From IMG/VR virus record IMGVR_UViG_3300044591_000896, positions 51,480-115,479 of that record: a DNA stretch of 64,000 bases; one strand, given 5' to 3'. The notes beneath the pieces were generated by a model, which saw nothing but the letters and a program-made list of their open reading frames with translations, was not told the DNA's origin and did no database searches. Below, piece after piece: positions 43,220-52,184 of the stretch. The translations under genes and the position numbers were made by a program. Numbering within the stretch: position 1 is the stretch's first letter; each line of letters begins with the position of its first letter. This DNA is from a virus.

Positions 43220-44010
43220 AGTACCCCTCCAAATGATTGTGTTAATGCCATATCCGCCTGCCGCCTTACATTGTTTGGAGAGAAAGAATATTGAACTTTT
43301 TTAATATTAAGTGGTACTGCCAAGGCTCTTGTAATCTTAGATCCAAATATTTGCTGAAAGCCAGAATTCTTAATTGATTCATTAACAAGCTGTCCGCTAA
43401 AGAATATACTATAGGCAAGTTTGAACTGGTTTGTAGAAGCCCTTCCTCCAGGGCTCTTGACGGTCACTGAGGCCCCTTTAGGCATAAAGACTACTTCACC
43501 ATCAATCTCAAAGACAAGCCTTTCAGCGGTCCTTGGACGGATTATTACGGGCATACCTTCTTCCATAACAGAAGCCTTATTTTCAAATATATATTTCTTC
43601 TTTTGTTTTACATTCTTTGATGGAACAGAAGTCTTAGATAATTTAAAATCAAAATCTATTTTAAAAGAAAGTCCTGTTGTATCAATTGTTCTTAATTTAA
43701 AAAGTCTTGCTGCTGGCTTTCCTGCTTTACCCCATTCATAAACATGGTGAAATGCTTTTGGCTTTGTTCTAGACAATGCGTCTATGTATTGCCCAAAGTC
43801 TTTATCTATTTGCTTAAATAATGTATGTTTAAACAAAGCTTTAAATGCCTCATTTGCTTCTAGCTCCGCCATTACGTTTGCTTGGTAATATAAGAATGCA
43901 GATATCTGTGCGACATTGCTATCTCTAATTGCTCCTTTTGTTGGGGTGCCAACCATAAGTCTTTCTAAACCGCTGGCTGCTTGTAATAGCGCTACATTAT
44001 TAGATGCCAA
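43216..44010 (-). CDS. head-tail connector / minor structural protein
   Basis: A 264-residue basic protein. The chosen start is a TTG at 44010, with GGAG ten bases upstream, close to the end of the preceding gene; earlier in-frame starts would overlap that gene by about 100 bases. It is rich in Lys and aromatic residues (KKKYIFENKA, RPRTAERLVFEIDGEVVFMP). The position matches the HK97 gp10-like neck protein slot. Family was not confirmed. Confidence 0.6.
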   Translation of the reverse strand: MASNNVALLQAASGLERLMVGTPTKGAIRDSNVAQISAFLYYQANVMAELEANEAFKALFKHTLFKQIDKDFGQYIDALSRTKPKAFHHVYEWGKAGKPAARLFKLRTIDTTGLSFKIDFDFKLSKTSVPSKNVKQKKKYIFENKASVMEEGMPVIIRPRTAERLVFEIDGEVVFMPKGASVTVKSPGGRASTNQFKLAYSIFFSGQLVNESIKNSGFQQIFGSKITRALAVPLNIKKVQYSFSPNNVRRQADMALTQSFGGVL

Positions 44011-44428
44011 TTTGCTGATTCTCCGACCTTGATAATGTAGTGTTATATCCAACCACATTTCCAAATGGATCAGTAATTGGAGTTGAGCCAACAACCTCAA
44101 AAACTGTTGGGGTTTCTGTTGGAAAATCTATTTCTGTCCAGATTGATTTGTTTTTTGCATCACGAATATTAGTAACCTTTTCTCTGTAGGTTATTCTTTC
44201 TGACGTTCTAACCTGGATCATTTGCTGGTTTGTGTATTTGTTTCCAAATACCTGTCTATCATTTGTGCTACTTGATGATGAGTTGCTAATGATTCCTTTT
44301 GCGTGGCAATCTAATGTTTTATAAAAATTCCAAGATTTTAGTATTGCCCCAGTGTTTGGGTCTTGTGAATCAGACTGTCTGTATAGATCCAATCTCATTA
44401 CCAGTATTGAGTCTATAAGGTCTAACAT
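44000..44428 (-). CDS. head closure (stopper) candidate
   Basis: A 142-residue protein with a short N-terminal helix followed by beta strands (DLIDSILVMRLDLYRQSD ... FEVVGSTPITDPFGNVVGYN). Size, fold pattern and position directly after the connector adaptor are those of siphophage head-closure proteins, which seal the portal after packaging. It overlaps both neighbours. Confidence 0.62.
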   Translation of the reverse strand: MLDLIDSILVMRLDLYRQSDSQDPNTGAILKSWNFYKTLDCHAKGIISNSSSSSTNDRQVFGNKYTNQQMIQVRTSERITYREKVTNIRDAKNKSIWTEIDFPTETPTVFEVVGSTPITDPFGNVVGYNTTLSRSENQQIGI

Positions 44429-45414
44429 TATATAACAACCATGCTGCTTATGACATATGGGTAGAGTAACTGATCTGCATAGGCATTACCAGTTCCTCTG
44501 TAAGCATCTGACGCATATTCAAACTGCCAGTCAAATGTCTTAATATTCTTTAGGTACTTATTTGTCCAGACTCTATCCTTAGAGAAGTAGTCTCCTATTA
44601 GTTGGATGGCTGCCTGCTCAACATTATCTGGTACTTCCGCCCAGCCAAATTTTCCTTGAACACGATACTTAACGTCTTTCTGGAAAGCCCCGTGATATGT
44701 GTCATTAATTGATGGCGGGATTAATCCATTTGCACTGTATGTTATGTTGTCAAGAGTATTAGTTCTATCTATTCTTAATCCAAAGCCTGTCTCAGAAATT
44801 ATTGGATTGAATACCCAATTTGTTTCTTCATTTATATTGTCTATAAGCTTTATATCATTTCCATATAGCTCATGCAATGCATTAATTTTAAATGGCAATG
44901 GCAAAACATCAGAACCTGATCCGTATATAGATTCAGTGCTATCGTACAAATAGAATCTTTGTCCTGTATAGCTTTCAATTACTTTACGGGCAAATTTTTC
45001 TGCCATAACTAATTCATGATAGCTTTTATACATTGGGTCAGATGGATCTGTTCCAAGACCAAGGTCCTCAATAACTTCAGCAAGAGAAGCATATGGTGTT
45101 ACAACATTAACAAATGTTTCATGCTGTATGTTGGTTGAATTCATCTGATACTTCCAGACAAGCTTTAGACTCTTGTCTCTATTTGTTATTGAGTACGGAA
45201 TATTAATTTGATATGATCCATAATCAACCTCAGACTTTGACGCCAAGATATTTGTAAGTATTGGTGTCGCTGGATTAATGGATGGCAAAATTCCTGGGTC
45301 TTCAGTTATGTCATATATGTCTACACGTACATCACCTTCGGCATCAACAATAGCGCCACCCCAAAAAATTTTAGTAGACGCTGGTGCGTTGCTGTTCTTA
45401 TATACTTCTGCCAT
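44428..45414 (-). CDS. head-tail adaptor / connector protein
   Basis: A 328-residue protein. The N-terminal ~110 residues are beta-rich (VRVDIYDITEDPG, QINIPYSITNRDKS). The remainder is the helical adaptor-like region, including SLAEVIEDLGLGTDPSD and a helix MAEKFARKVIESYTGQRF, typical of gp6/gp15-type adaptors. The fusion of an extra beta domain makes it larger than usual adaptors. There is no ribosome site near the ATG, suggesting coupling to the upstream gene. Confidence 0.65.
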   Translation of the reverse strand: MAEVYKNSNAPASTKIFWGGAIVDAEGDVRVDIYDITEDPGILPSINPATPILTNILASKSEVDYGSYQINIPYSITNRDKSLKLVWKYQMNSTNIQHETFVNVVTPYASLAEVIEDLGLGTDPSDPMYKSYHELVMAEKFARKVIESYTGQRFYLYDSTESIYGSGSDVLPLPFKINALHELYGNDIKLIDNINEETNWVFNPIISETGFGLRIDRTNTLDNITYSANGLIPPSINDTYHGAFQKDVKYRVQGKFGWAEVPDNVEQAAIQLIGDYFSKDRVWTNKYLKNIKTFDWQFEYASDAYRGTGNAYADQLLYPYVISSMVVI

Positions 45415-45428
45415 ATATAACGTTTCGT

Positions 45429-45821
45429 TTAGTTATAGAAGTCTTGAACTTCCTTTGGTGTGGCTAAACGAAAACCCTCCTCTGTATCAAAGATTTTTTG
45501 AGCATCTTCTTCAGACATTGCTACGAATGGATGATCATTTGTAAATGTGTACCCATGAATATCGTATCTAAAGTTTGCTCTTGTCATACGGACCAATACT
45601 GAATCCTCTGTCTGTGCTTTTGGATCAAACTTTGGTAAAATTTCAATTTCTTCTGCTGCCTCTTCTAGTGTCTGCAATGTCTTTGCATATACTGAATAGG
45701 TAACTCCTTCTTCTGCAAGTGCAGCTATGATATCCTTTTTATTTTTAAGGCCATCTGTGTCTACCGCAAAATCTTCGGCTATTGTTTTTAATTCGGCTAC
45801 TTTTAATGTGTCAAACGACAT
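45429..45821 (-). CDS. Rho-N/HeH-domain protein next to the capsid gene
   Basis: A 130-residue acidic protein. Residues about 5-37 (LKVAELKTIAEDFAVDTDGL) form a HeH/SAP-like Rho-N helical motif often seen next to phage major capsid genes. The C-terminal part contains MTRANFRYDIHGYTFT and FVAMSEEDAQKIFD. The role is probably in head structure or decoration. It has its own AAGGAG site and promoter, separate from the capsid gene. Confidence 0.7.
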   Translation of the reverse strand: MSFDTLKVAELKTIAEDFAVDTDGLKNKKDIIAALAEEGVTYSVYAKTLQTLEEAAEEIEILPKFDPKAQTEDSVLVRMTRANFRYDIHGYTFTNDHPFVAMSEEDAQKIFDTEEGFRLATPKEVQDFYN

Positions 45822-45850
45822 ATTTATTTCTCCTTCTTGTAGGTCATTTA

Positions 45851-45859
45851 ATTATAGCA
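45851..45859 (-). promoter_or_regulatory. extended -10 promoter before the Rho-N gene
   Basis: TGC-TATAAT on the minus strand, a perfect extended -10 about 30 bases before the ATG. A weak -35 (TTTTCA) at 17 bases overlaps the U-tract of the capsid-gene terminator, so the operon restarts immediately after termination. Confidence 0.62.
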
Positions 45860-45875
45860 TTAGTCAATTAAAATG

Positions 45876-45901
45876 AAAAGCCCCCAAAATTAATTGGGGG
45901 C
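45876..45901 (-). terminator. terminator after the major capsid gene
   Basis: GCCCCCAA-TTAATT-TTGGGGGC followed by TTTTCATTTT on the minus strand, about 27 bases beyond the capsid-gene stop. It is a typical intrinsic terminator for a high-copy structural gene. Confidence 0.8.
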
Positions 45902-45928
45902 CTTTCTGTGGTTTAATTCTTAAATTAA

Positions 45929-46999
45929 TTAAGAAGCAACCTTAACGTTCTTTACAACAACCCAAGCGTCTGCCTGCTCGATTTGAACGCCAACACGAGT
46001 ATACATTGTGTACTCGATTGAGTCCTTACGTGGCCAGAAGAATCGGTAAACTGTAACGTCACGCTTGATACCAATAACTACGTTATTTGGGAATGTCAAG
46101 TGGATGTCACCGTGTGAACCTGATGCTCCTGAGTATGAGCCTGTCTGAACTTCTGGAAGAAGTGGAACTTCAACGATTGGAATACCAAATGCGTATGGAG
46201 CTACATATCCTGCAGGACCAGAAACTGGTGCAACCTCACCACGGATGATGCCTGAAGCAATATCTTGTGGGTTAACGTTCTGGATGTTCTGTGATGTTGA
46301 GTATAAGTAATCCTGGATCAAGTTTGAACCTGATAGGAAGCGGAGGTCTGTACGACGCTGCTTGTACTTACGTGGAAGAGCCTTAAGAGCTGAGTTGAAC
46401 ACTGCACGAGAAATTCCCGCACCAGCTGCATCAACAACGTGACCGTTAGCCTTTGCCTTCTTAACTACACCGTCAAATGACTTATAAAGTGCATCTGATG
46501 ATAGTGCTGTATCGCCATTTAGAAGAAGATCTTCAATGTCGTTACCAGCTTGTGTTGCCATCATTCTGGCAATGTGATCTTCGAGATCAGCACCTTCAAT
46601 GTTGTCTTCTAGTGACTCAGTTGAAAGCTCCCAATCTAAACGAAGCTTCTTTGTTGTTAGAGAGATCTTTGAGAATGTCACTGGTGCGTTAACGCCTGTG
46701 TTCTCTGCTTCAGTTGCAAGCTTAACAAGCTTCTCACCAACTGACATGCGGTCAATCTCTGTTGTATCAGACTTCATTCGGACCGTACGTGCAACCTTAC
46801 CAATTACGGTAGCGTCGAACATATAATCTAAAAATCTTGCTGACTGCTCTGGGTTTAGAACACCACCGTTGCCATTTTCTGACGCAACGTGATCTCCTGA
46901 ACCACCTGTTGCAGATGCGAAGGTACCGTTAGCGGACTGTGGTCCACCAGCGATTGTTGTACCTGCTGCTGCTGCCTTTTCTAATAATTCATTACTCAT
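45929..46999 (-). CDS. major capsid protein (HK97 fold)
   Basis: A 356-residue capsid subunit. The N-terminus is low-complexity and probably removed by the prohead protease. Then comes an N-arm/E-loop region (VLNPEQSARFLDYMFDATVI, LRLDWELSTESLEDNIEG), a spine helix (LEDHIARMMATQAGNDIEDL) and a P-domain/A-domain ending in FFWPRKDSIEYTMYTRVGVQ. These features match HK97-fold capsids of actinophages. The ribosome site is AGGTAGGTG. It follows the protease gene and precedes a terminator. Confidence 0.9.
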   Translation of the reverse strand: MSNELLEKAAAAGTTIAGGPQSANGTFASATGGSGDHVASENGNGGVLNPEQSARFLDYMFDATVIGKVARTVRMKSDTTEIDRMSVGEKLVKLATEAENTGVNAPVTFSKISLTTKKLRLDWELSTESLEDNIEGADLEDHIARMMATQAGNDIEDLLLNGDTALSSDALYKSFDGVVKKAKANGHVVDAAGAGISRAVFNSALKALPRKYKQRRTDLRFLSGSNLIQDYLYSTSQNIQNVNPQDIASGIIRGEVAPVSGPAGYVAPYAFGIPIVEVPLLPEVQTGSYSGASGSHGDIHLTFPNNVVIGIKRDVTVYRFFWPRKDSIEYTMYTRVGVQIEQADAWVVVKNVKVAS

Positions 47000-47016
47000 T
47001 TATTTCACCTACCTTT

Positions 47017-48330
47017 TTAGTTAAAGATTTCATTTACGGAACCGAGGAAAGAACCGTTCCATTTTGATTTAGATTTTGTTACTACTTCAGACCCGCCGAG
47101 GTCTGAAGACTTCTTAATTGCTGTTTCGCCTTCTACGGCATCAACACGCTTCTGAACACCGTCAATAGTGCCCTTTATTTCTGTTACTGCTGCGCTTAGT
47201 GCGCTGTGCTTCTCTGCTAACTCTGAAATTCTAACATCGACATTCTTGCTGAATGCTTCAACAGATTCTTTGATCTGTGAAACTTGTGCAGCATTTGCCT
47301 CTGTAGCCTTTGAAAGTGTGTCCGAGAAAAAGCCCTTTAGGTCGCCCAACATTTTTGCAAAATCAGGTGTATCAACCTCTGCTGTGGCTGCTTCTTCAAC
47401 GGAGTCGGCAGGAGCGTCTACTACTGCAGCTTCTGCTACAGGAGCATCTTCTACAATAGCTTCTACAACAGCTTCAACAGCTGGTGCTTCTTCTAGTACG
47501 TCTACAGATTTTTCAATTACTGTCTCATTTTGTACGTCTGACACTTCATTACCTCCTTCTACGTTTGCCTGTTTTGCTATTTGTGTATCAGGCAACGCTA
47601 ATCTTGTCTTCTTGAATGAAGCAAGAATCTTATCTATTTCTTTTGACTTGTTTATATCTGATGACTCAACCCAGCCAATTAGAGTAGCTGGCTTTCCAGA
47701 TATTGGTGAGTCAAATGTTTTTTCTGTTGATATAAATACAGAATCACTTTCTTCGCAATAAAAAATATTTTCAGCAACTACTTCTGTTGCTATTCCCTTA
47801 TAGACCATCTTGCCACCAACTTTTTCAATAGAAAAAATGTTACATAGTTCATTTGCTGGTGAATCGACTATTGATAGCTCAACAAGATCATAGTCTTTAA
47901 TAAATCTTACTTGCTCTCCAGTTGCCTTGTTAATCTCATTATCTGATTCGTTAATTTTTCCGCCAATTGAAAAACCAGAAAGAGTGCCATCAAGAACTTT
48001 TTCCCAAGTATCTTGTGCACCCTTTGAAATGTATGAAGTTACATAGACTCCATTATAAAATGTTTGTGATTTTTGATCGTAGTATGTCTCTGGCTTAAAT
48101 CCAATAACCTTGCCTACTGCAATTGACTGATGCATCTCTCTAAGATTTCCACGGAAATTTTCAAATGCCTTCATACTTGCTTCTGCTGTAACAACGTCGC
48201 CTGTTTGGTCAACATTGTCTAATGTTGCAAATCCTGATACAGTTCTCTGTTCACGGTTTACTTTTGTAAAGGGTACTGAGAGATGGAGTTTTTCTCCATC
48301 ACTAGACCAGTTAGACTTTTCGATAATCAT
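47017..48330 (-). CDS. prohead protease fused to scaffold-like region
   Basis: A 437-residue protein. The N-terminal ~170 residues fit the HK97 S14/XkdF-like prohead protease: VSGFATLDNVDQTGDVV, REMHQSIAVGKVIGF (catalytic His region) and LVELSIVDSPANELC (catalytic Ser). The rest is an Ala/Glu-rich coiled coil (about residues 260-420) typical of scaffold cores. It is therefore protease and scaffold in one chain. The ATG at 48330 has no ribosome site but sits seven bases after a -10 box, so translation is probably leaderless. Confidence 0.85.
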   Translation of the reverse strand: MIIEKSNWSSDGEKLHLSVPFTKVNREQRTVSGFATLDNVDQTGDVVTAEASMKAFENFRGNLREMHQSIAVGKVIGFKPETYYDQKSQTFYNGVYVTSYISKGAQDTWEKVLDGTLSGFSIGGKINESDNEINKATGEQVRFIKDYDLVELSIVDSPANELCNIFSIEKVGGKMVYKGIATEVVAENIFYCEESDSVFISTEKTFDSPISGKPATLIGWVESSDINKSKEIDKILASFKKTRLALPDTQIAKQANVEGGNEVSDVQNETVIEKSVDVLEEAPAVEAVVEAIVEDAPVAEAAVVDAPADSVEEAATAEVDTPDFAKMLGDLKGFFSDTLSKATEANAAQVSQIKESVEAFSKNVDVRISELAEKHSALSAAVTEIKGTIDGVQKRVDAVEGETAIKKSSDLGGSEVVTKSKSKWNGSFLGSVNEIFN

Positions 48331-48366
48331 ATGCTTAATTTTATAGGTATATATATCAAAAGGCAA
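48331..48366 (-). promoter_or_regulatory. leaderless promoter of the protease/capsid genes
   Basis: TTGCCT (48366-48361), a 17-base spacer and TAAAAT (48343-48338) are followed by seven bases and the protease ATG, with no Shine-Dalgarno. The -35 is nearly the same as in the terminase promoter (TTGCCA). Confidence 0.6.
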
Positions 48367-48383
48367 ATAGCAGTTGAGTAAAG

Positions 48384-49970
48384 TTATTTGACTTTTGGAC
48401 CGTCGCCTTTGGCATTTCTACCCTCCCCATTTTTATCTGGGGCAGTCTTGGCACGTTCTTGATCTCTAGTTTTATTGCCAGTAGATTTAGCTCTTTGGTC
48501 TGCTTCTTGCTGTGGCTTTAATTCTATGACTTCGTCTCCTCCGTCTAGTGGAATCATGCCCTTTCTAATTCTAACTTCATTAGGAGTCAAGACCTGCATA
48601 CGTAGATAAATCTCATCAATTTGGCTCTGAGAAATTTCATCAGTTAGGCTTAGCTCATTAAATTTAATAACTAGAGCGTCTGTCTTTTCTTCAATAATTG
48701 CATTGATTTTCTTCTCAAGTCTCATCTGTGCTGGACGGCAAACCTGCTCTTTAAATGTCTTGTCTGCATCACGTGCCACCGCTAAATTGACTCCTGGTGG
48801 TGTACCAATTTTATTAATTGGTACACGGTGAGCCATAAGAATTTCATCTCTATTTGTTTCACGATATACATTAAATGAAGACTCTTGTGCGCCTGCTTCA
48901 ATAGGCTCCATCTTAAATTCTGTTTTTGAGTCTGGTGTATCTGCTGGCAATGGGATGTAAAGTGATCTATGGTTTTTGCCTTTAAGCCCTACCTGGAAAA
49001 ATTCAAGAAGCTTTCTTTCTGACTCTGGTGAAAGCTTTGCTCCCTTTACTGTAATAATATATCTTGGTACCGCTTTGTTTTCAAAGTAGTCAAGGTTATA
49101 TCTTCCAGAAAATTCATTTCCAGTCAATGCCATTTGTGCTGCAATAATGTCTGGGATGCCGTAATAGTTATTCATTGGTGTGTACTTCTTTAAATGAATG
49201 ATCTCGTTAGGTCTATCCTCTGCACCTGCTATTGGATTAGGAGTTTCTGTATCTCCAAAGTTTCTAAAGAATACCGCCTTGCCATATAGAAGCTGCATGA
49301 ATCCATCACGCAGTCTACGTACACGCATAGTCTTTGATGGGATGTGCCCAATGTAACCAATGTTGCCAGCTGTAGTTCTTCCTATTTCAAGATAGCCATT
49401 TCCAGTTGCTTCAAGGTCTGTATAAACTTTAATTAGTGTTTCTGTAAAGGTATCTTCATCGTTAGTAGAGTCAAGCCAATCTTGTAGATCTTGCTTTAAC
49501 TTGTTTATTTTTCTTCTTGCTCTTTCAAGCTGCTTATCGTCTGTAATTTCATCAATAGCATCATTGGTTTTTCTTGTCTCCATAAAATTGTAGCCAAGCC
49601 CAACAATGTTTGCAACCTTAGAATTAACTGCTGCATAGTTGTATGTTGATATTTCGTATACCTGTGATAAGTACTCTAAATTATATTGTGGCTGAATCAA
49701 GTCAAACATAGCATATCCGCTAATTGCTTGAGCCATTAAATTCTGTTGTGTGGCCGCCCCGTCTTGACCAGTAAACGATTTAGAGAAATCTCTGTTTACT
49801 TTTCTTTTAAAGTTAGTTCCAAGACCTCTTACTTTTTTTAAATCATCGATGCCTATTGCAAATGGATCAAAGTGCTCTTTTTCTTTTTTAAATGAAAACC
49901 AGTCAGCAGTATTTGATATGTTAATTGTTGAAGAGTTGTCGTCGCCATCTTCAATAAATTGTGCTGTCAT
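48384..49970 (-). CDS. portal protein
   Basis: A 528-residue portal, the dodecameric ring through which DNA enters the head. It has the family hallmarks: an early ISGYAMFDLIQPQYNLEYLS, the wing/stem region FYIPL-like SLYIPLPADTPDSKTEFK, and late AHRVPINKIGTPPGVNL (the conserved mid-stem motif). The tail is very basic/Pro-rich (KNGEGRNAKGDGPKVK). Translation is coupled to the upstream gene (ATGA). Confidence 0.9.
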   Translation of the reverse strand: MTAQFIEDGDDNSSTINISNTADWFSFKKEKEHFDPFAIGIDDLKKVRGLGTNFKRKVNRDFSKSFTGQDGAATQQNLMAQAISGYAMFDLIQPQYNLEYLSQVYEISTYNYAAVNSKVANIVGLGYNFMETRKTNDAIDEITDDKQLERARRKINKLKQDLQDWLDSTNDEDTFTETLIKVYTDLEATGNGYLEIGRTTAGNIGYIGHIPSKTMRVRRLRDGFMQLLYGKAVFFRNFGDTETPNPIAGAEDRPNEIIHLKKYTPMNNYYGIPDIIAAQMALTGNEFSGRYNLDYFENKAVPRYIITVKGAKLSPESERKLLEFFQVGLKGKNHRSLYIPLPADTPDSKTEFKMEPIEAGAQESSFNVYRETNRDEILMAHRVPINKIGTPPGVNLAVARDADKTFKEQVCRPAQMRLEKKINAIIEEKTDALVIKFNELSLTDEISQSQIDEIYLRMQVLTPNEVRIRKGMIPLDGGDEVIELKPQQEADQRAKSTGNKTRDQERAKTAPDKNGEGRNAKGDGPKVK

Positions 49971-50305
49971 TGTACTTTACCATTCCTTAAGGCACCATCT
50001 TTGTAGTTACCAATGTCTAGCGGATCTGGCACTAGGCCCCACTGAAGTCTCTGTGACTGATGCTCAAATTCTTCATCGTCAATTTTTCTACGCCCCGCTA
50101 AAAACTTGGGCTGCCCTACGTCAATACCATATGAACGCACTTCTCTAGCAAGTTGGTCCATCTTTGACTTGTTGCCCTTCATTGATGTAACAGAAAGGAA
50201 GTTGCCATCATCATCACCAATCCATCTACCGTCTGGCATTTCCCATACGTATATGCCAAGTCGTGTCTCTTCTACAATTGATGATCTTTGATTTAATATG
50301 TCCAT
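49967..50305 (-). CDS. hypothetical protein upstream of portal
   Basis: A 112-residue protein. A beta-rich start (GIYVWEMPDGRWIGDDDGNF) is followed by KGNKSKMDQLAREVRSYG, a small alpha/beta layout common in phage head-operon proteins of unknown function. The ATG at 50305 is preferred over 50323 because it lies eight bases after an extended -10 box and the earlier ATG is inside that promoter; neither has a ribosome site. It is the first gene of the head operon. Confidence 0.62.
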   Translation of the reverse strand: MDILNQRSSIVEETRLGIYVWEMPDGRWIGDDDGNFLSVTSMKGNKSKMDQLAREVRSYGIDVGQPKFLAGRRKIDDEEFEHQSQRLQWGLVPDPLDIGNYKDGALRNGKVQ

Positions 50306-50313
50306 AGTACTTA

Positions 50314-50322
50314 ATTTTACCA
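50314..50322 (-). promoter_or_regulatory. extended -10 promoter of the head operon
   Basis: TGG-TAAAAT on the minus strand followed by eight bases and ATG of the gene upstream of portal. There is no Shine-Dalgarno, so this message would be leaderless or have a 1-2 base leader. A perfect TTGACA (50353-50348) lies further upstream but is too far to pair with this -10. Confidence 0.55.
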
Positions 50323-50333
50323 TTACTTAATGC

Positions 50334-50360
50334 CAAAGTCCAGATTTTGTCAAGACTTTG
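50334..50360 (-). terminator. dyad in the gap before the head operon
   Basis: CAAAGTC / GACTTTG form a seven-base inverted repeat around a 13-base loop that contains TTGACA. It lies between the LamG-like gene and the head operon. It lacks a U-tract; it could be a weak terminator or an operator that hides the -35-like TTGACA. Confidence 0.35.
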
Positions 50361-50367
50361 TACAAAA

Positions 50368-52182
50368 CTATGAGTTCTGGAGAACCACCCAGTCATTATC
50401 ATAGTACTCTACAGAACTTTCGGTCATTCCGATGCCAGAATCATAGACTACTGCAGTTGCTCTGCCTATATACAATGAATAATTATATAAACATTCAGAT
50501 ACATTAAACTGCTTCTCATACAGGGTTATATTTTGATACAGAGACTTTGGGCCAGAACCATTAAACTCTATATCTCCAGATACTGGTGTTCTTAGTACGA
50601 CTAGAATATGATACATATTGCCAGGCTCAAAAACCGTTGATATATTTGAATCAAATATCTTACTTACTCCATTGACATAGAATCTCAAAATGTTACTTCC
50701 TATGCTTATTTGACCTGAGCTATTCCATGAAATTCCGTCAACAATGGATCCCGCAATTCTGGAGTTTGGGGTATAAAACATTTCTATCGTATTTATTTGG
50801 CTGGAGGTGTTGATGAAGAATCCTGAACCAGCCTCTACATTTACTCCGCTTCTTGAGTCTCTAGTCAAAATAGGATATCTTCTATTACCAATTCCAATAT
50901 TGTTATCTCCTGGATATAGGTAGTCTTGAGAATTGTTTGAATACTCTTTATTGTCGGCATACATTTTAACTATGAGATACTCTAAAGATGGTATATATCT
51001 AGATGTATCTTCAGATGTAAATACTATTTTAATGTAAAGCTTTCTTGATTCACTAAAGTCTGTTGAGGTATATTTAGGTATCACTGAGTTGTTTTCACAC
51101 GGCTCAAATGCTATTCCGTCTGTACTTGAAAATACTGTTATTCCATTGTCTCCCGCCCATTCTATTTTTGAAGAAGTTGGAGAAAGAGAGTATGGGATAT
51201 ATATCATGTCTACTATTTCAACAACAGAGTTTTCTGCAGTATCTGTTTTAGATATAGAAAGTGTTTTTTTAGATGTGTTGTGATCAAGACCATCTACTAA
51301 TATATCTGACCAATCTTTATCTACTGGGTATCTAAAAACAAAATCTGTCATATAGTTACTGTCATTGATTTCAAAAGCTTTTCCATTTAATGGACCATAG
51401 ACATCTAAAGGTCTTGTTGATACTGCATTTAAATAATGGTTTTTAATTTTAACATCTGTTAGTGCGTATCTGTATATCGCTAGGCCATTTACTAAAAAGT
51501 AGTTGCTGCTATTTTCAGTTGGCCCGCATAGCAAAGACAAATTAGAATTTGTAAATTTAAAGTTTTCAATGTCTATCGATGAAACCAATTCTCCATCTAC
51601 ATAAAGCATTGCGGAGTCTTTGTTGTACACTGCAGCTAGGTAGTAAGCCTTCTTTTTGTATGGCAAAGTATATTCAATAGTATTTGTATTTAGCTTAAAA
51701 AGAATATTGCCTTTATGATAGAACAATCCTACGCTATTTAATGAATCTCCAATTAATGGTATTGGGTCAGACTCTAAAGCATTGATTGAAGGGTATATAA
51801 AAATTTCAAAAGAAAATGTATTATCAGAGAATGTATCTTTTGCAAATCCGCCTTTAACAATTTCTCCGTTGTATCCTCTTGCATTATTTATATTAATAGA
51901 TGCAACGCTATCTATTTTTATTGCATATGGGTCACCGTATACTAAAGGTATAATATCTGACTTTACTTCTCCTGAATAGAATCCGTTATTTTGGCAACCA
52001 GAAATATCGACAACTGCATTTCCAGAGTCTAATGAGTAGTTCGCAAATGCAGCTTTAAATTCCTCATATGTATTATAATCATTCAATACATCTTGGTAAG
52101 ACGGAATGCTAAATGCTTCTGTTATTGCACCGCTATAATATACTATTGGGTTGTCTGCTAAGACAGAGTATTTATATGACAT
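50368..52182 (-). CDS. LamG-like virion protein
   Basis: A 604-residue beta-rich protein. The segment FSFEIFIYPSINALESDPIP with later KKAYYLAAVYNKDSAMLYVD is the sandwich pattern of laminin-G/concanavalin-like domains; a second such domain seems to lie near residues 440-590. Probably a virion surface or fibre protein that binds carbohydrate. It begins after an AGGGGTAATT site, adjacent to the collagen-like fibre. Family membership was judged by pattern only. Confidence 0.65.
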   Translation of the reverse strand: MSYKYSVLADNPIVYYSGAITEAFSIPSYQDVLNDYNTYEEFKAAFANYSLDSGNAVVDISGCQNNGFYSGEVKSDIIPLVYGDPYAIKIDSVASININNARGYNGEIVKGGFAKDTFSDNTFSFEIFIYPSINALESDPIPLIGDSLNSVGLFYHKGNILFKLNTNTIEYTLPYKKKAYYLAAVYNKDSAMLYVDGELVSSIDIENFKFTNSNLSLLCGPTENSSNYFLVNGLAIYRYALTDVKIKNHYLNAVSTRPLDVYGPLNGKAFEINDSNYMTDFVFRYPVDKDWSDILVDGLDHNTSKKTLSISKTDTAENSVVEIVDMIYIPYSLSPTSSKIEWAGDNGITVFSSTDGIAFEPCENNSVIPKYTSTDFSESRKLYIKIVFTSEDTSRYIPSLEYLIVKMYADNKEYSNNSQDYLYPGDNNIGIGNRRYPILTRDSRSGVNVEAGSGFFINTSSQINTIEMFYTPNSRIAGSIVDGISWNSSGQISIGSNILRFYVNGVSKIFDSNISTVFEPGNMYHILVVLRTPVSGDIEFNGSGPKSLYQNITLYEKQFNVSECLYNYSLYIGRATAVVYDSGIGMTESSVEYYDNDWVVLQNS

Positions 52183-52184
52183 AA

